Positions 1 through 7,126 of a DNA stretch of 7,126 nt are shown in pieces. The DNA is from Pseudomonadota bacterium (lineage in GTDB: Bacteria > Pseudomonadota > Gammaproteobacteria > Burkholderiales > Burkholderiaceae_B). The stretch spans positions 1-7,126 of the forward strand of contig JAEZBO010000154.1 in NCBI GenBank assembly GCA_023427085.1. The letters are read 5' to 3'. Under the pieces are notes generated by a model, which was not told the origin of the DNA, searched no databases, and was given only the letters and a program-made list of their open reading frames with translations. The number at the start of each line of letters is the position of its first letter. The first letter of the stretch is position 1. The translations under genes and the position numbers were made by a program.

Positions 1-121
1 GGCGTAGCGGCCGTGGCCGGCCGAGGCGCTCCGGACAGCCCTGCATGCGGCTGTTGTTGGCTGATGCTGCCGCTGCGGTTGCCCTTGCCGCCTCCGCCGC
101 CGGGGCTGCGATCAAAGCCGC

Positions 122-520
122 TCAGGACAGCCGCGCCTGCCGGCCGGCGTCGAGCGGCGGCAGGTCGTTGGAGGCGAAGCGCCGCAGTCCCGCGATCGGA
201 AACAGCCGCAGCCGCAGAAACCCCGGCTCGCGCATGCGCCATGGCAGCGACACCACGGCGACCTCGCGCACCGGCGTGGCCGGGTGCTCGGCCAGCAGCG
301 CGCGCAGCGCGCCGCAGGCGCCGGCGATGAACGGCCCGATCAGCCAGTAGTTGTCACGCCCGTGCACCATATGGAAGGTTTCATCGCCATGGCTGAGCGG
401 ATCCGCCATGTGGCAGACGTCGATGCGGACGATATCGGTGACCGGCAGGAAATAGGTCGTGCCATGGCGCACGACCTGCAGATGGCCGTCTGTGTAATCG
501 ACGCGGTCAGAGGCGGACAC
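122..520 (-). CDS. Hypothetical protein, 132 aa, downstream of the LTA-synthase-like gene
   Basis: I do not recognise this protein. It starts at GTG (518-520) behind a GGAG motif at a 6-nt spacing and ends at TGA (122-124). It has no signal peptide and no clear membrane helix; residues 58-76 are only moderately hydrophobic. The N-terminal third (about residues 12-36, including VVRHGTTYFLPVTDIVRIDV) alternates like paired beta strands and loosely recalls small PH-like or regulatory beta folds. The region around residues 84-115 is rich in Arg and hydrophobics, with a WRM..PGFLRLRLFP stretch. It lies 62 bp after the LTA-synthase-like gene on the same strand, so co-transcription is plausible. The non-repetitive composition, start signal and strand agreement favour a real gene. 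The function is unknown, and a pairing with the upstream envelope enzyme is only inferred from position. Confidence 0.7.
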   Translation of the reverse strand: MSASDRVDYTDGHLQVVRHGTTYFLPVTDIVRIDVCHMADPLSHGDETFHMVHGRDNYWLIGPFIAGACGALRALLAEHPATPVREVAVVSLPWRMREPGFLRLRLFPIAGLRRFASNDLPPLDAGRQARLS

Positions 521-526
521 GGCGGA

Positions 527-530
527 CTCC
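527..530 (-). promoter_or_regulatory. Ribosome binding site supporting a GTG start
   Basis: On the minus strand GGAG lies 6 nt before the GTG at 518-520. This is the only good start signal for the small gene and decides in favour of the non-ATG start. Confidence 0.6.
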
Positions 531-582
531 AGGGCGGGCGGCGGGCCTGGCCGCGCCCGGCGGGGGCAATCAGGCCTTTATG

Positions 583-2556
583 CTAACCGCTGGATGGTGC
601 CGCGTCTGCCGGTGGCGCGTAACCTGCGGTATCCGTCTGCCGCGCGCGCAGCCGGCCGTCGATGCGCAGGCCGGGCAGTGTGTAGCCGCCGCGCCGATAG
701 GCCAGGTCGGGCCACAGCGCGTGCGCCCGCGCCTCGTCATGCAGCGCGGCATCGACCGCCTGCGGCGTGTAGTCGCCGGGCGCCTGGTAATGCCATTGCG
801 TGGCCGGCCGTTGCGGCGCCAGCACCAACAACCGGTCATCCTTGAGATAGCCGAAGTTTTCGCCGTATTGCATCAGCGCGCGGCCGCCGGCGGCCGGGTC
901 GTTCAGGTCGTGGCCGATCATCGGATGCTCGCCCGACAGGCCCATCAGCGACACCAGCGTGGCCGGCAGGTCGATCTGGCTGATCAGCCGGTCGTCGCGG
1001 CGCGCCGCCACCGATGCGCCGAGGATCAGCGCCGGGATGTGGAACTCCTTGACCGGCACCAGTTGCCGGCCGGTGACCCGCGCCTCGTGGTCGGCCACCA
1101 CCAGGAACACCGTGTCGTCCCAGTAGCGGCTGCGCCGGGCGCGCTCGAAGAAGGCGCCCAGCGCCCAGTCGGCGTAGCGCACGCTGTTGTCGACGCTGGC
1201 CGGCGCGCCCTGCGCGGCGATGCGGCCGGCCGGGTACTCCCACGGCGAATGATTGCTGACCGTGAAGGCCAGCGTGAACGTGGGTTGCGCCGAAGGCTGG
1301 CTCAGCAGGCCGTGCACCCGCTCGAACATGTCTTCGTCGCTGGCGCCCCAGGTGCCGCAGAAAGCGGGCTGCTCGAAGGTCTTGCGGTCGTGCAGTTCGT
1401 CGAAGCCGTTGCCCAGCAGAAAGCCCTTCATGTTGTCGAAGTGCGCTTCGCCGCCATAGACGAAGCGCGAGCGAAAGCCGTGGCCACGCAGCAATTGAGC
1501 GATCGTGAAAAAGCGCGACTGCGCATCGGGCAGCTTGAGCACGGCTTCGGACAGCGCGGGCGGAAAGCCCGCCACCAGCGCTTCGAGGCCGCGCACCGAG
1601 CGTGTGCCGGTGGCATGGGCCTGGGTGAAGCACCAGGCCTGTTGGCTCAGCGCGTCCAGGCAGGGCGTCAGGCCTTGCCCGCCCAGATGGCCGGCGTAGC
1701 GCGAGCCCAGGCTTTCCTCGACGATCATGACCAGATGGCGCGGCCGGCGGGCGGCGTCGCCCCGCGCGCGATGACGGCGCAGTGTCGGGATCGCGGGGTC
1801 GATGGACTCGGCCGGCAGCCGCGCCGCGCGCACGACCTGGGCCAGCACGGCCTGGTCCGGCATTGCGCCGTAGGCCTGCGCCGCCGAGCGTTCGTGCTTC
1901 TTGCTGTAGATCGCGTACATGACGCTGTAGAGCGAGTTGAGCGCCAGCGCATTGACCAGCGGGTCGCGGCAGAAGGCGACCGAGGACGGATTGATCGGTC
2001 GATGCTGCAAGGTGCCGCGTATCGCCACGAAAGCCAGCAGCGCACCGGCCAGCCAGGCCAGCAGGCCACCAGCCCAGCCCCACGGCAGCCGGTCGGGCGC
2101 GGCGTGGCCGAACAGCGCGTGCCCCAGCACCGCCGCGCCGGCCAGCGGCAGCAAGGCCATCAGCAGCGCCATCTTGTAGCCCTTGAACAGCATGCCGGCG
2201 ACCTCGCGAGGATGCTTGAGGTAGTCGACGTACAGGCGGTTGGGGCGGGTGTCGTACTCGATGATGAACAGCGGCGTCGAGACCTCGAGCAGCACGATCA
2301 GCAGCCAGGCGGCCTGCAGCCAGACGCCGTGCGCGGCGATGGCGGCCGGCGTGGCGGCCAGCCACGGCGCCAGCGCCAGGCCGGGCGCCGCGCCCAGCGC
2401 GATCAGGTGCGCGTCGATGCGCAGGCCGCCGCGCAGCACCGCGCCGACGCCATGCACCGCGCGCACGCGCTGGTGCTGCCAGGCCATCAGGGACAGGCGG
2501 CTCAGTCCCAGCAGGACCAGCGTGCCAACGATGAAGAGCAACAGCTGTGTGTACAT
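583..2556 (-). CDS. LTA synthase family protein (membrane sulfatase/alkaline phosphatase superfamily transferase)
   Basis: This 657-aa protein is predicted to be an inner-membrane enzyme with its catalytic domain outside the cytoplasm. Hydrophobic segments near residues 4-24, 50-70, 78-99, 126-150 and 160-180 give the five-helix anchor typical of LtaS relatives. The sulfatase-fold domain spans about 272-580. Visible family motifs are the metal-ligand region IVEES (E280/E281), the nucleophile motif ATGTRSVRG with T318 as the likely catalytic threonine, YGGEAHFDNM (367-376), SNHSPWEYP with H436 as a likely substrate contact, and the metal pair D489-H490 in VVADHEARVTG. Known relatives transfer phosphoglycerol or phosphoethanolamine head groups from phospholipid. 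A Gram-negative is not expected to make lipoteichoic acid, so the acceptor here (periplasmic glucan, lipid A or another glycan) is unknown. ATG (2554-2556) is chosen because it keeps the first helix intact, but it lacks a strong Shine-Dalgarno and abuts a stem-loop. Family assignment is strong; substrate is not. Confidence 0.93.
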   Translation of the reverse strand: MYTQLLLFIVGTLVLLGLSRLSLMAWQHQRVRAVHGVGAVLRGGLRIDAHLIALGAAPGLALAPWLAATPAAIAAHGVWLQAAWLLIVLLEVSTPLFIIEYDTRPNRLYVDYLKHPREVAGMLFKGYKMALLMALLPLAGAAVLGHALFGHAAPDRLPWGWAGGLLAWLAGALLAFVAIRGTLQHRPINPSSVAFCRDPLVNALALNSLYSVMYAIYSKKHERSAAQAYGAMPDQAVLAQVVRAARLPAESIDPAIPTLRRHRARGDAARRPRHLVMIVEESLGSRYAGHLGGQGLTPCLDALSQQAWCFTQAHATGTRSVRGLEALVAGFPPALSEAVLKLPDAQSRFFTIAQLLRGHGFRSRFVYGGEAHFDNMKGFLLGNGFDELHDRKTFEQPAFCGTWGASDEDMFERVHGLLSQPSAQPTFTLAFTVSNHSPWEYPAGRIAAQGAPASVDNSVRYADWALGAFFERARRSRYWDDTVFLVVADHEARVTGRQLVPVKEFHIPALILGASVAARRDDRLISQIDLPATLVSLMGLSGEHPMIGHDLNDPAAGGRALMQYGENFGYLKDDRLLVLAPQRPATQWHYQAPGDYTPQAVDAALHDEARAHALWPDLAYRRGGYTLPGLRIDGRLRARQTDTAGYAPPADAAPSSG

Positions 2557-2559
2557 AGA

Positions 2560-2595
2560 AGAATCGCCCGACTGACCATGCAGTGGGGCGATTCT
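2560..2595 (-). promoter_or_regulatory. 36-bp imperfect dyad / stem-loop directly before the LTA-synthase-like start
   Basis: The outer arms AGAATCGCCC (2560-2569) and GGGCGATTCT (2586-2595) are perfect 10-bp inverse complements. Inside them, ACTG (2571-2574) and CAGT (2581-2584) also pair, separated from the outer stem by one G/G mismatch (2570/2585) and closed by a 6-nt loop (2575-2580). In the minus-strand RNA the hairpin ends 3 nt before the ATG at 2556, and its 3' edge reads AUUCUUCU, somewhat U-rich. It could be an intrinsic terminator or attenuator after the M81 gene, an RNA structure restricting ribosome access, or a DNA operator. A -10-like TAGAAT (2591-2596) overlaps its upstream edge. 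The pairing is directly visible; the role is inferred. Confidence 0.6.
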
Positions 2596-2635
2596 AGGAA
2601 TGCCGGCGTCGAATCCGCGTCAAACGCGCGCTGGC

Positions 2636-4129
2636 TCAGTCGCTCATGGCATCGAGCGGAAACACCGGCCGTTGCAGCCGCTGGAAGCGGAACAGCGAAT
2701 AGTCCGAGGTCGTCACGCCCGGGCTGTCGCATTCGACCAGCCCGCCCGAGATCGGCACGAACACAGGCCGGCAGTACATGCGCGACTTCAGGATCAGGAA
2801 ACGCGCGCGGCGCGGATCCAGTCCCAGGCTTTCGAACACGCCCAGGTCCCAGGGCTCGTGATTGCGTTCGGTGATGACCAGCTGCGCGGCGCCGATGTCC
2901 AGTACCGCGCTGCGCCCCATGGTCGCCGTGGTGCCGGTGTAGGTCGGGCCGGTGATGGTGTAGACGCCATCGGTGGCCGCCCGCACCACGCCGCTCAGCG
3001 TGACCGGCGCGGCGGCGCGGCCGATCTCGGGAATCGCGCGCTTGTTGCCGACCGGCAGCTCGACCCGCGCGCCGACGCCGGCGCGGTGCAGCACCTCGAC
3101 CGCCTCGGGATCGCAGATCAGGCCGGCCTGGATGCCGTCCAGGCCGGCATCGAGCGCCGCCATCAGCACGTCCAGCGTGTCGCAGCTGCCGCCGGACATG
3201 CAGTTGTCGCCATGGTCGAGCAGCAGGATCGGCTTGTCGCTTTGCGTGGCGAGTTCGCGCGCGCGCGCCAGCGACTGCGCCAGCGGCTCGCTGGCGTAGA
3301 AGAAGCCTTCGCGCTGCGCCCACAGGCTGGCGGCCAGCCGGTCGGCGGCGTCCTGCGCGGCCTGGCGGTCGCCGTCGGCCACCACCACCACGCTCAGGCA
3401 CGGGCTCGGGATGTCGGCCAGGCCGAAGCCGGCCAGCACCGAGACCGCCAGCAGGCCGTCCTGCTCGGCCTGCCGCGCCGCGGCGACCGCGTCGCGCATC
3501 GCGCCCTCGGCGGTGTTGCTGCGCAAGGTGTGGGTGATCAATGGCAACTGCGCCCACGCCGTGACCGGTCGCAAGCGACCGCCGGCGCGGCTGCCGTCGA
3601 ACGACGCGAACAGCAGGCGGCCGGCGTGCTCGCCGGTCTCGTACATGTCGATGTGCGGATAGGTCTTGAAGCTGACCATCACATCGGCGTTGTGCACCAT
3701 GCGCTCGGTGACGTTGCCGTGCAGGTCGAGCGCCACCGCGATCGGCACCCCGGGCGCGGCGGCGCGCACGCGCGCCAGCAGCTCGCCTTCGCCGTCGTCG
3801 ATGCCGTGCGCGACCATCGCGCCGTGCAGGTCGAGCAGGATCGCCTCGCAGCCGGGCAGCGCGTCGACGATGCAGTCGCACATGTGTTCGAAGGCCGCCG
3901 CATCGACGGTGCCGCTGGGATAGGCCATCGCCGAGATCGGCGTGACCAGTTCGTCGCCGCGCGCCTCGGCCAGGTCGATGAAGGCCGACATCGCGGTGCG
4001 CTTGCCCTTGTTGTCGAGGTAGGCCTCGCGGCCGTAGGTCGGGCCGTCATTGCCGAACGACGCCAGCGGCGTGGGCACCGGCGAGAAGGTGTTGGTCTCG
4101 TGGTTGACGCGGGCGATCAGGACCTTCAT
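2636..4129 (-). CDS. M81 family metallopeptidase / MlrC-like hydrolase
   Basis: This 497-aa predicted cytoplasmic metallohydrolase has the two-domain architecture of the M81 family: an N-terminal DUF1485-type domain (about 1-290) and a C-terminal MlrC domain (about 300-485). Visible motifs are RVNHETNTFSP (7-17), DLHGAM (100-105), DLHGN (135-139), YPHIDMYETGEHA (157-169), DHGDNCMSGGSCDT (305-318), TGPTYTG (393-399) and the C-terminal PGVTTSDYS and RPVFPLD. D135, H137 and H159 are the likely zinc ligands by the DxH...H pattern, with E11 and H102 also candidates. MlrC itself cleaves linearised microcystin, but most family members are uncharacterised, so that substrate should not be transferred. 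The ATG at 4127-4129 overlaps the stop of the upstream M20 gene (ATGA), implying translational coupling. The frame stays open upstream, but only this start gives the canonical MKVLIARVNHETNTF beginning. Confidence 0.93.
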   Translation of the reverse strand: MKVLIARVNHETNTFSPVPTPLASFGNDGPTYGREAYLDNKGKRTAMSAFIDLAEARGDELVTPISAMAYPSGTVDAAAFEHMCDCIVDALPGCEAILLDLHGAMVAHGIDDGEGELLARVRAAAPGVPIAVALDLHGNVTERMVHNADVMVSFKTYPHIDMYETGEHAGRLLFASFDGSRAGGRLRPVTAWAQLPLITHTLRSNTAEGAMRDAVAAARQAEQDGLLAVSVLAGFGLADIPSPCLSVVVVADGDRQAAQDAADRLAASLWAQREGFFYASEPLAQSLARARELATQSDKPILLLDHGDNCMSGGSCDTLDVLMAALDAGLDGIQAGLICDPEAVEVLHRAGVGARVELPVGNKRAIPEIGRAAAPVTLSGVVRAATDGVYTITGPTYTGTTATMGRSAVLDIGAAQLVITERNHEPWDLGVFESLGLDPRRARFLILKSRMYCRPVFVPISGGLVECDSPGVTTSDYSLFRFQRLQRPVFPLDAMSD

Positions 4130-5412
4130 GCGACCGCGCTTTTGTCGGCCTGCAGGGCCTTGCCGTTGGCGGCCTCGAGCATGGCGTGCAGCAGCACGTT
4201 GCAGCCGGCGGCCAGGTGCTCGGGGCGGGCGTCCTCGATCTCGTTGTGGCTGATGCCGTCCTTGCAGGGCACGAAGATCATCGCGGTGGGCGCCAGCCGC
4301 GCGACGTAGACGGCGTCGTGGCCAGCGCCGCTGACGATGTCCAGCGGCTCCAGGCCCAGCGCGCGGGCGCCGTCGCGGATCGCCTGCAGCAGCCGCGGGT
4401 CGAAGGGCTGCGGCGGAAAGTACACCACCTCCTTGATCGAGACGCTCAGGCGGCCGTCGGCGCCCAGTTGCTCGCAACGCTCGTGCAGCGTCTGCGCCAT
4501 CCTGGTCAGCGTGTCGTCGTCGGCGGCGCGCAGGTCGACGGTCAGCTTGGCGCTGCCGGGGATGACGTTGCGCGAATCCGGATAGACCTGCAGGCAGCCG
4601 ACCGTGCCGCGCGCATGCGGCGCGTGCGCCAGCGCGATGCGGTTGACCTCGATCACCAGTTCGCTGGCGGCCAGCAGCGCATCGCGGCGCAGTTCCATCG
4701 GCGTCGGGCCGGCGTGGGCCTCCTGGCCGACGATCTCGACGTCGAACCAGCGCTGGCCCAGCGCGCCCTGCACCGCGCCGATCACCAGGTCGCGCGCCTC
4801 GAGCACCGGACCCTGTTCGATATGGGCCTCGAAATACGCGCCCACCGGCGTGCCGCCGGGCTGCTCGGGACCGTCGTAGCCGATCGCCTTGAGGGCCTCG
4901 CCCACCGACACGCCGTCGCGATCGCGCGCGGCCAATGCATGCTCGAGCGTGAAGGCCTGGGCGTAGACGCCCGAGCCCATCATCACCGGCACGAAGCGCG
5001 AGCCTTCTTCATTGGTCCAGACCACCACCTCGAGCGGCGCCTCGGTGACGATGCCGTGGTCCTGCAAGGTGCGCAGCACCTCGATGCCCGACAGCACGCC
5101 GTAGTTGCCGTCGAATTTGCCGCCGGTCGGCTGGGTGTCGATGTGGCTGCCGGTCATCACCGGCGGCAGGTCGTCGCGCCGGCCGGCGCGGCGCATGAAG
5201 ATGTTGCCGATCTGGTCGACCCGCACGCTGCAGCCCAGCTCGCGGGCCCAGCCCGACACCAGGTCGCGGCCCTGGCGGTCGAGCTCGGTCAGCGCCAGCC
5301 GGCAGACGCCGCCCTTGGGCGTGCCGCCGATCCGCGCCAGTTCCATCAGCGACTGCCAGAGCCGGTCGCCGTCGATGCGCAGGTCGCGCGAAGATGTTTG
5401 GGTGTTGCTCAT
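4126..5412 (-). CDS. M20-type Zn-dependent amidohydrolase (allantoate amidohydrolase / N-carbamoyl-amino-acid hydrolase group)
   Basis: This 428-aa predicted cytoplasmic enzyme hydrolyses an amide or ureido C-N bond with a two-metal centre. Family landmarks are GSHIDTQPTGGKFDG (88-102; H90 and bridging D101), NEEGSRF (134-140; E135/E136), EAHIEQGP (195-202; H197), GQEAHAGPTPM (229-239; H233, the conserved dimer-domain His), SRNVIPG (280-286) with DLR (293-295) for substrate carboxylate binding, GAGHDA (362-367) and the final ligand H389 in SHNE. All metal ligands are present and the length is normal. The motifs do not separate allantoate amidohydrolase, ureidoglycolate or beta-ureidopropionase types from L-carbamoylases, so no symbol is given. 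An in-frame TTG lies five codons upstream, but the ATG at 5410-5412 has a GGAG motif and is preferred. The stop overlaps the M81 start by 4 nt, and livF ends 168 bp upstream, suggesting an importer-plus-hydrolase cluster. Confidence 0.93.
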   Translation of the reverse strand: MSNTQTSSRDLRIDGDRLWQSLMELARIGGTPKGGVCRLALTELDRQGRDLVSGWARELGCSVRVDQIGNIFMRRAGRRDDLPPVMTGSHIDTQPTGGKFDGNYGVLSGIEVLRTLQDHGIVTEAPLEVVVWTNEEGSRFVPVMMGSGVYAQAFTLEHALAARDRDGVSVGEALKAIGYDGPEQPGGTPVGAYFEAHIEQGPVLEARDLVIGAVQGALGQRWFDVEIVGQEAHAGPTPMELRRDALLAASELVIEVNRIALAHAPHARGTVGCLQVYPDSRNVIPGSAKLTVDLRAADDDTLTRMAQTLHERCEQLGADGRLSVSIKEVVYFPPQPFDPRLLQAIRDGARALGLEPLDIVSGAGHDAVYVARLAPTAMIFVPCKDGISHNEIEDARPEHLAAGCNVLLHAMLEAANGKALQADKSAVA

Positions 5413-5421
5413 GATGTGCTG

Positions 5422-5425
5422 CTCC
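5422..5425 (-). promoter_or_regulatory. Ribosome binding site deciding the M20 hydrolase start
   Basis: Minus-strand GGAG lies 9 nt before the ATG at 5412. It overlaps the alternative TTG start at 5425-5427, which itself has no Shine-Dalgarno, so the ATG is preferred. Confidence 0.5.
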
Positions 5426-5447
5426 AAAAACGTGCCGCGTGGCCCGC

Positions 5448-5473
5448 GCCGGCGTCCCTCCAGGACGCCCGGC
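5448..5473 (-). promoter_or_regulatory. GC-rich hairpin in the leader of the M20 hydrolase gene
   Basis: GGCGTCC (5451-5457) and GGACGCC (5463-5469) form a perfect 7-bp stem around a 5-nt loop. A further 3 bp (5448-5450 with 5471-5473) extend it across one bulged C at 5470. It lies 35 nt upstream of the ATG at 5412. A run of five T residues follows on the minus strand at 5426-5430, too far away for a classical terminator. It may be a leader structure or an mRNA-stabilising stem; in such GC-rich DNA chance cannot be excluded. Confidence 0.35.
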
Positions 5474-5492
5474 CGATCGGACCCGCTGATCC

Positions 5493-5524
5493 GGCAAGCA
5501 TAACGATTGCCCCGTCAGTCTCCA
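5493..5524 (-). promoter_or_regulatory. Weak candidate promoter with overlapping dyad, upstream of the M20-M81 pair
   Basis: On the minus strand TGGAGA (4/6 match to a -35) is followed after 16 nt by TATGCT (4/6 match to a -10). The -10-like hexamer lies inside the dyad GGCAA-N9-TTGCC (5493-5511), a layout that would suit a repressor site. This is the least GC-rich part of the spacer. The matches are poor by themselves; the call rests on the dyad and on its position between livF and the hydrolase. Confidence 0.25.
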
Positions 5525-5537
5525 TCCCGCCCCGCCT

Positions 5538-5579
5538 GCGCGGTGCCGGCCCCTGCGAGCAGGGGCGCCGGGTGCGCGC
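5538..5579 (-). terminator. GC-rich stem-loop just after livF (possible terminator or mRNA 3' stabiliser)
   Basis: CCCCTG (5550-5555) and CAGGGG (5560-5565) pair around a CGAG tetraloop. CCGG/CCGG (5546-5549 with 5568-5571) and a 5-bp outer stem (5538-5542 with 5575-5579) extend it across a small bulge and an internal loop. It starts 1 nt past the livF stop in the direction of transcription. No T-run follows, so a classical intrinsic terminator is unlikely; partial termination, Rho-linked termination or 3'-end protection of the liv message are alternatives. Confidence 0.35.
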
Positions 5580-5580
5580 G

Positions 5581-6275
<695 letters not shown>

Positions 6276-6279
<4 letters not shown>

Positions 6280-7076
6280 GCCGCGCCTCCGGTGATCATG
6301 TTGCCCAGGTAGGCGCTGCGCACCCGTGGGTCGTTGCGGATGGCGTCGGGCTTGCCCTCGACCAGGATGCGGCCTTGCTGCATCACGGTAACCGTATCGG
6401 AGATGTCCATCACGATGCCCATGTTGTGCTCGATCAGCACCACGGTATGGTCGACGCGCAGACCGTGGATCAGTGCCTTCATGGCGTCCAGGTCGTCGAT
6501 GCCCATGCCCGAGGTCGGTTCGTCCAGGAAGATGGCCTGCGGCCGCGCGGCCAGCGCCATGCCGACCTCGAGCCGGCGTTGCTGGCCGTGCGACAGCGCG
6601 CCGGCCATCACGTCGGCGTGGCGGCGCAGCTCCATGCGCTGCAGCACTTCGTCGACCAGCTCGGCGTGGGCGCGCGCGCCGTCGGGCCGGTGCCAGCAGT
6701 CGAAGGCGCTGGCGCGCTGCACGCCTTGCACCGCCAGCCGCAGGTTCTCGCGCACCGACAGGTTGGCGAACAGGCTGGTGACCTGGAACGAACGCGCGAT
6801 GCCGCGCTGTACCCGTTCGTAGTCGGGCAGCCGCGTGACGTCCTCGCCCTGGAAGACGATGCTGCCCTCGCTGGCGGCCAAGGTGCCGGCCAGCGTATGG
6901 AACAGCGTGGTCTTGCCGGCGCCGTTCGGGCCGATCACCGAGTGCACGGTGCGTGGCATCACGTCCAGGTCGACGCCGTGCACCGCGACGAACTTGCCGA
7001 AGCGCTTGGTCACGCCGCGCACGCGCAGCAGCGGTTCGGCGCTGGCGGGCGAGTGGGCTGGTGTCGAGGCTTGCAT
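6276..7076 (-). CDS. livG: ABC transporter ATP-binding protein, branched-chain amino acid/amide type (LivG-like)
   Basis: This 266-aa protein is the second ATPase of the importer. Visible motifs are Walker A GPNGAGKTT (49-57), Q-loop ARSFQ (Q98), signature LSHGQQRRLEVGMAL (161-175), Walker B AIFLDEP (181-187) followed by TSGM, the switch histidine H217 in LIEHNM, and the C-terminal VRSAYLG motif typical of LivG. The signature has His instead of the second Gly of LSGGQ, a common LivG variant. ATG at 7074-7076 is preferred over the adjacent in-frame TTG (7077-7079) because GGAGG at 7084-7088 is 7 nt from the ATG. The start overlaps the stop of the preceding frame by 1 nt (TGATG), and the stop overlaps livF, so the subunits are probably translationally coupled. 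Family assignment is secure; solute identity is not. Confidence 0.95.
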
Positions 7077-7126
7077 CAACGGTCCTCCGCTTGATCGGTG
7101 CGCGCCGCGGGCGCGGACGGGGCCGT
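7076..7126 (-). CDS. livM: 3' end of a probable ABC transporter permease (LivM-like), truncated by the window edge
   Basis: An open frame enters from the right edge and ends at TGA (7076-7078), overlapping the livG ATG by 1 nt. Only 16 residues are visible, ending in ARTDQAEDR, a hydrophilic tail with no diagnostic motif. The call rests on the usual livH-livM-livG-livF order and the tight stop/start overlap. Confidence 0.5.
   Translation of the reverse strand, partial: TAPSAPAARTDQAEDR
7084..7088 (-). promoter_or_regulatory. Ribosome binding site deciding the livG start
   Basis: Minus-strand GGAGG is 7 nt from the ATG at 7076 and only 4 nt from the in-frame TTG at 7079, which favours the ATG. 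It lies inside the last codons of the upstream permease frame. Confidence 0.6.

Noticed and set aside
16..23. Short perfect palindrome GGCCGGCC
   Set aside because: Eight-base GC palindromes are expected by chance at this base composition and nothing around it suggests a site.
1..121. Gly/Ser/Gln-rich open frame on the minus strand after the small gene's stop
   Set aside because: There is no ATG, GTG or Shine-Dalgarno for it, and it is low-complexity GC-rich sequence cut by the window edge. It could be a C-terminal extension reached by a frameshift, but nothing visible supports that.
536..558. GC-rich hairpin between the LTA-synthase-like gene and the small gene
   Set aside because: Eight base pairs with a bulge and no T-run in a region of almost pure G and C; expected by chance.
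580..2874. A 764-aa open frame on the plus strand
   Set aside because: It is antisense to the LTA-synthase-like gene, is rich in Arg, Ala, Gln and His, and shows no domain. It is a typical by-product of GC-rich codon use on the other strand.
2600..4309. A 569-aa open frame on the plus strand
   Set aside because: It is antisense to the M81 gene with low-complexity composition and no recognisable motif, while the minus strand carries full family motifs.
4130..4477. N-terminal extension of the M81 frame upstream of 4129
   Set aside because: The extension is Arg/Ala/Pro-rich out-of-frame translation of the M20 gene. The family N-terminus begins exactly at the ATG overlapping the M20 stop.

Overview
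The window is about 7.1 kb of very GC-rich DNA. All the convincing genes lie head to tail on the minus strand. Codon use is strongly G/C-ending, so long spurious open frames appear on the opposite strand. The GC content, the gene families and the compact ATGA overlaps suggest a betaproteobacterium of the Burkholderiales, perhaps Bordetella- or Achromobacter-like. That placement is an inference from general resemblance; no search was run.

In transcription order (right to left), the window opens with the last 16 codons of a frame that fits the tail of a branched-chain-type permease (livM-like). It continues with the two ATPases of the same HAAT-family ABC importer, livG and livF, joined by 1-nt and 4-nt overlaps. 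A 168-bp spacer follows, with two GC-rich hairpins and a small dyad over a weak -10-like hexamer. Next come an M20-type Zn-dependent amidohydrolase (allantoate amidohydrolase / N-carbamoyl-L-amino-acid hydrolase group) and an M81/MlrC-like metallohydrolase, coupled through an ATGA overlap. The likely theme of this half is uptake and intracellular hydrolysis of a small amide, ureido or peptide-like nitrogen compound. The solute-binding protein that would define the ligand is not in the window.

After a 79-bp gap with a striking 36-bp imperfect dyad abutting the start codon, the second module encodes a five-helix LTA-synthase-like enzyme of the alkaline phosphatase superfamily. A 132-residue protein I do not recognise follows. 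These two probably act in the cell envelope and are probably unrelated in function to the uptake/hydrolase cluster, although they could receive read-through transcription from it.

Positions 1-121, beyond the stop of the last small gene, hold no feature I can support. There is no sign of a mobile element, CRISPR array, tRNA or rRNA. I did not find a clearly undescribed system. The points most worth checking are the dyad at the LTA-synthase-like start, the M20-M81 pair with its dedicated importer, and the unrecognised small gene.
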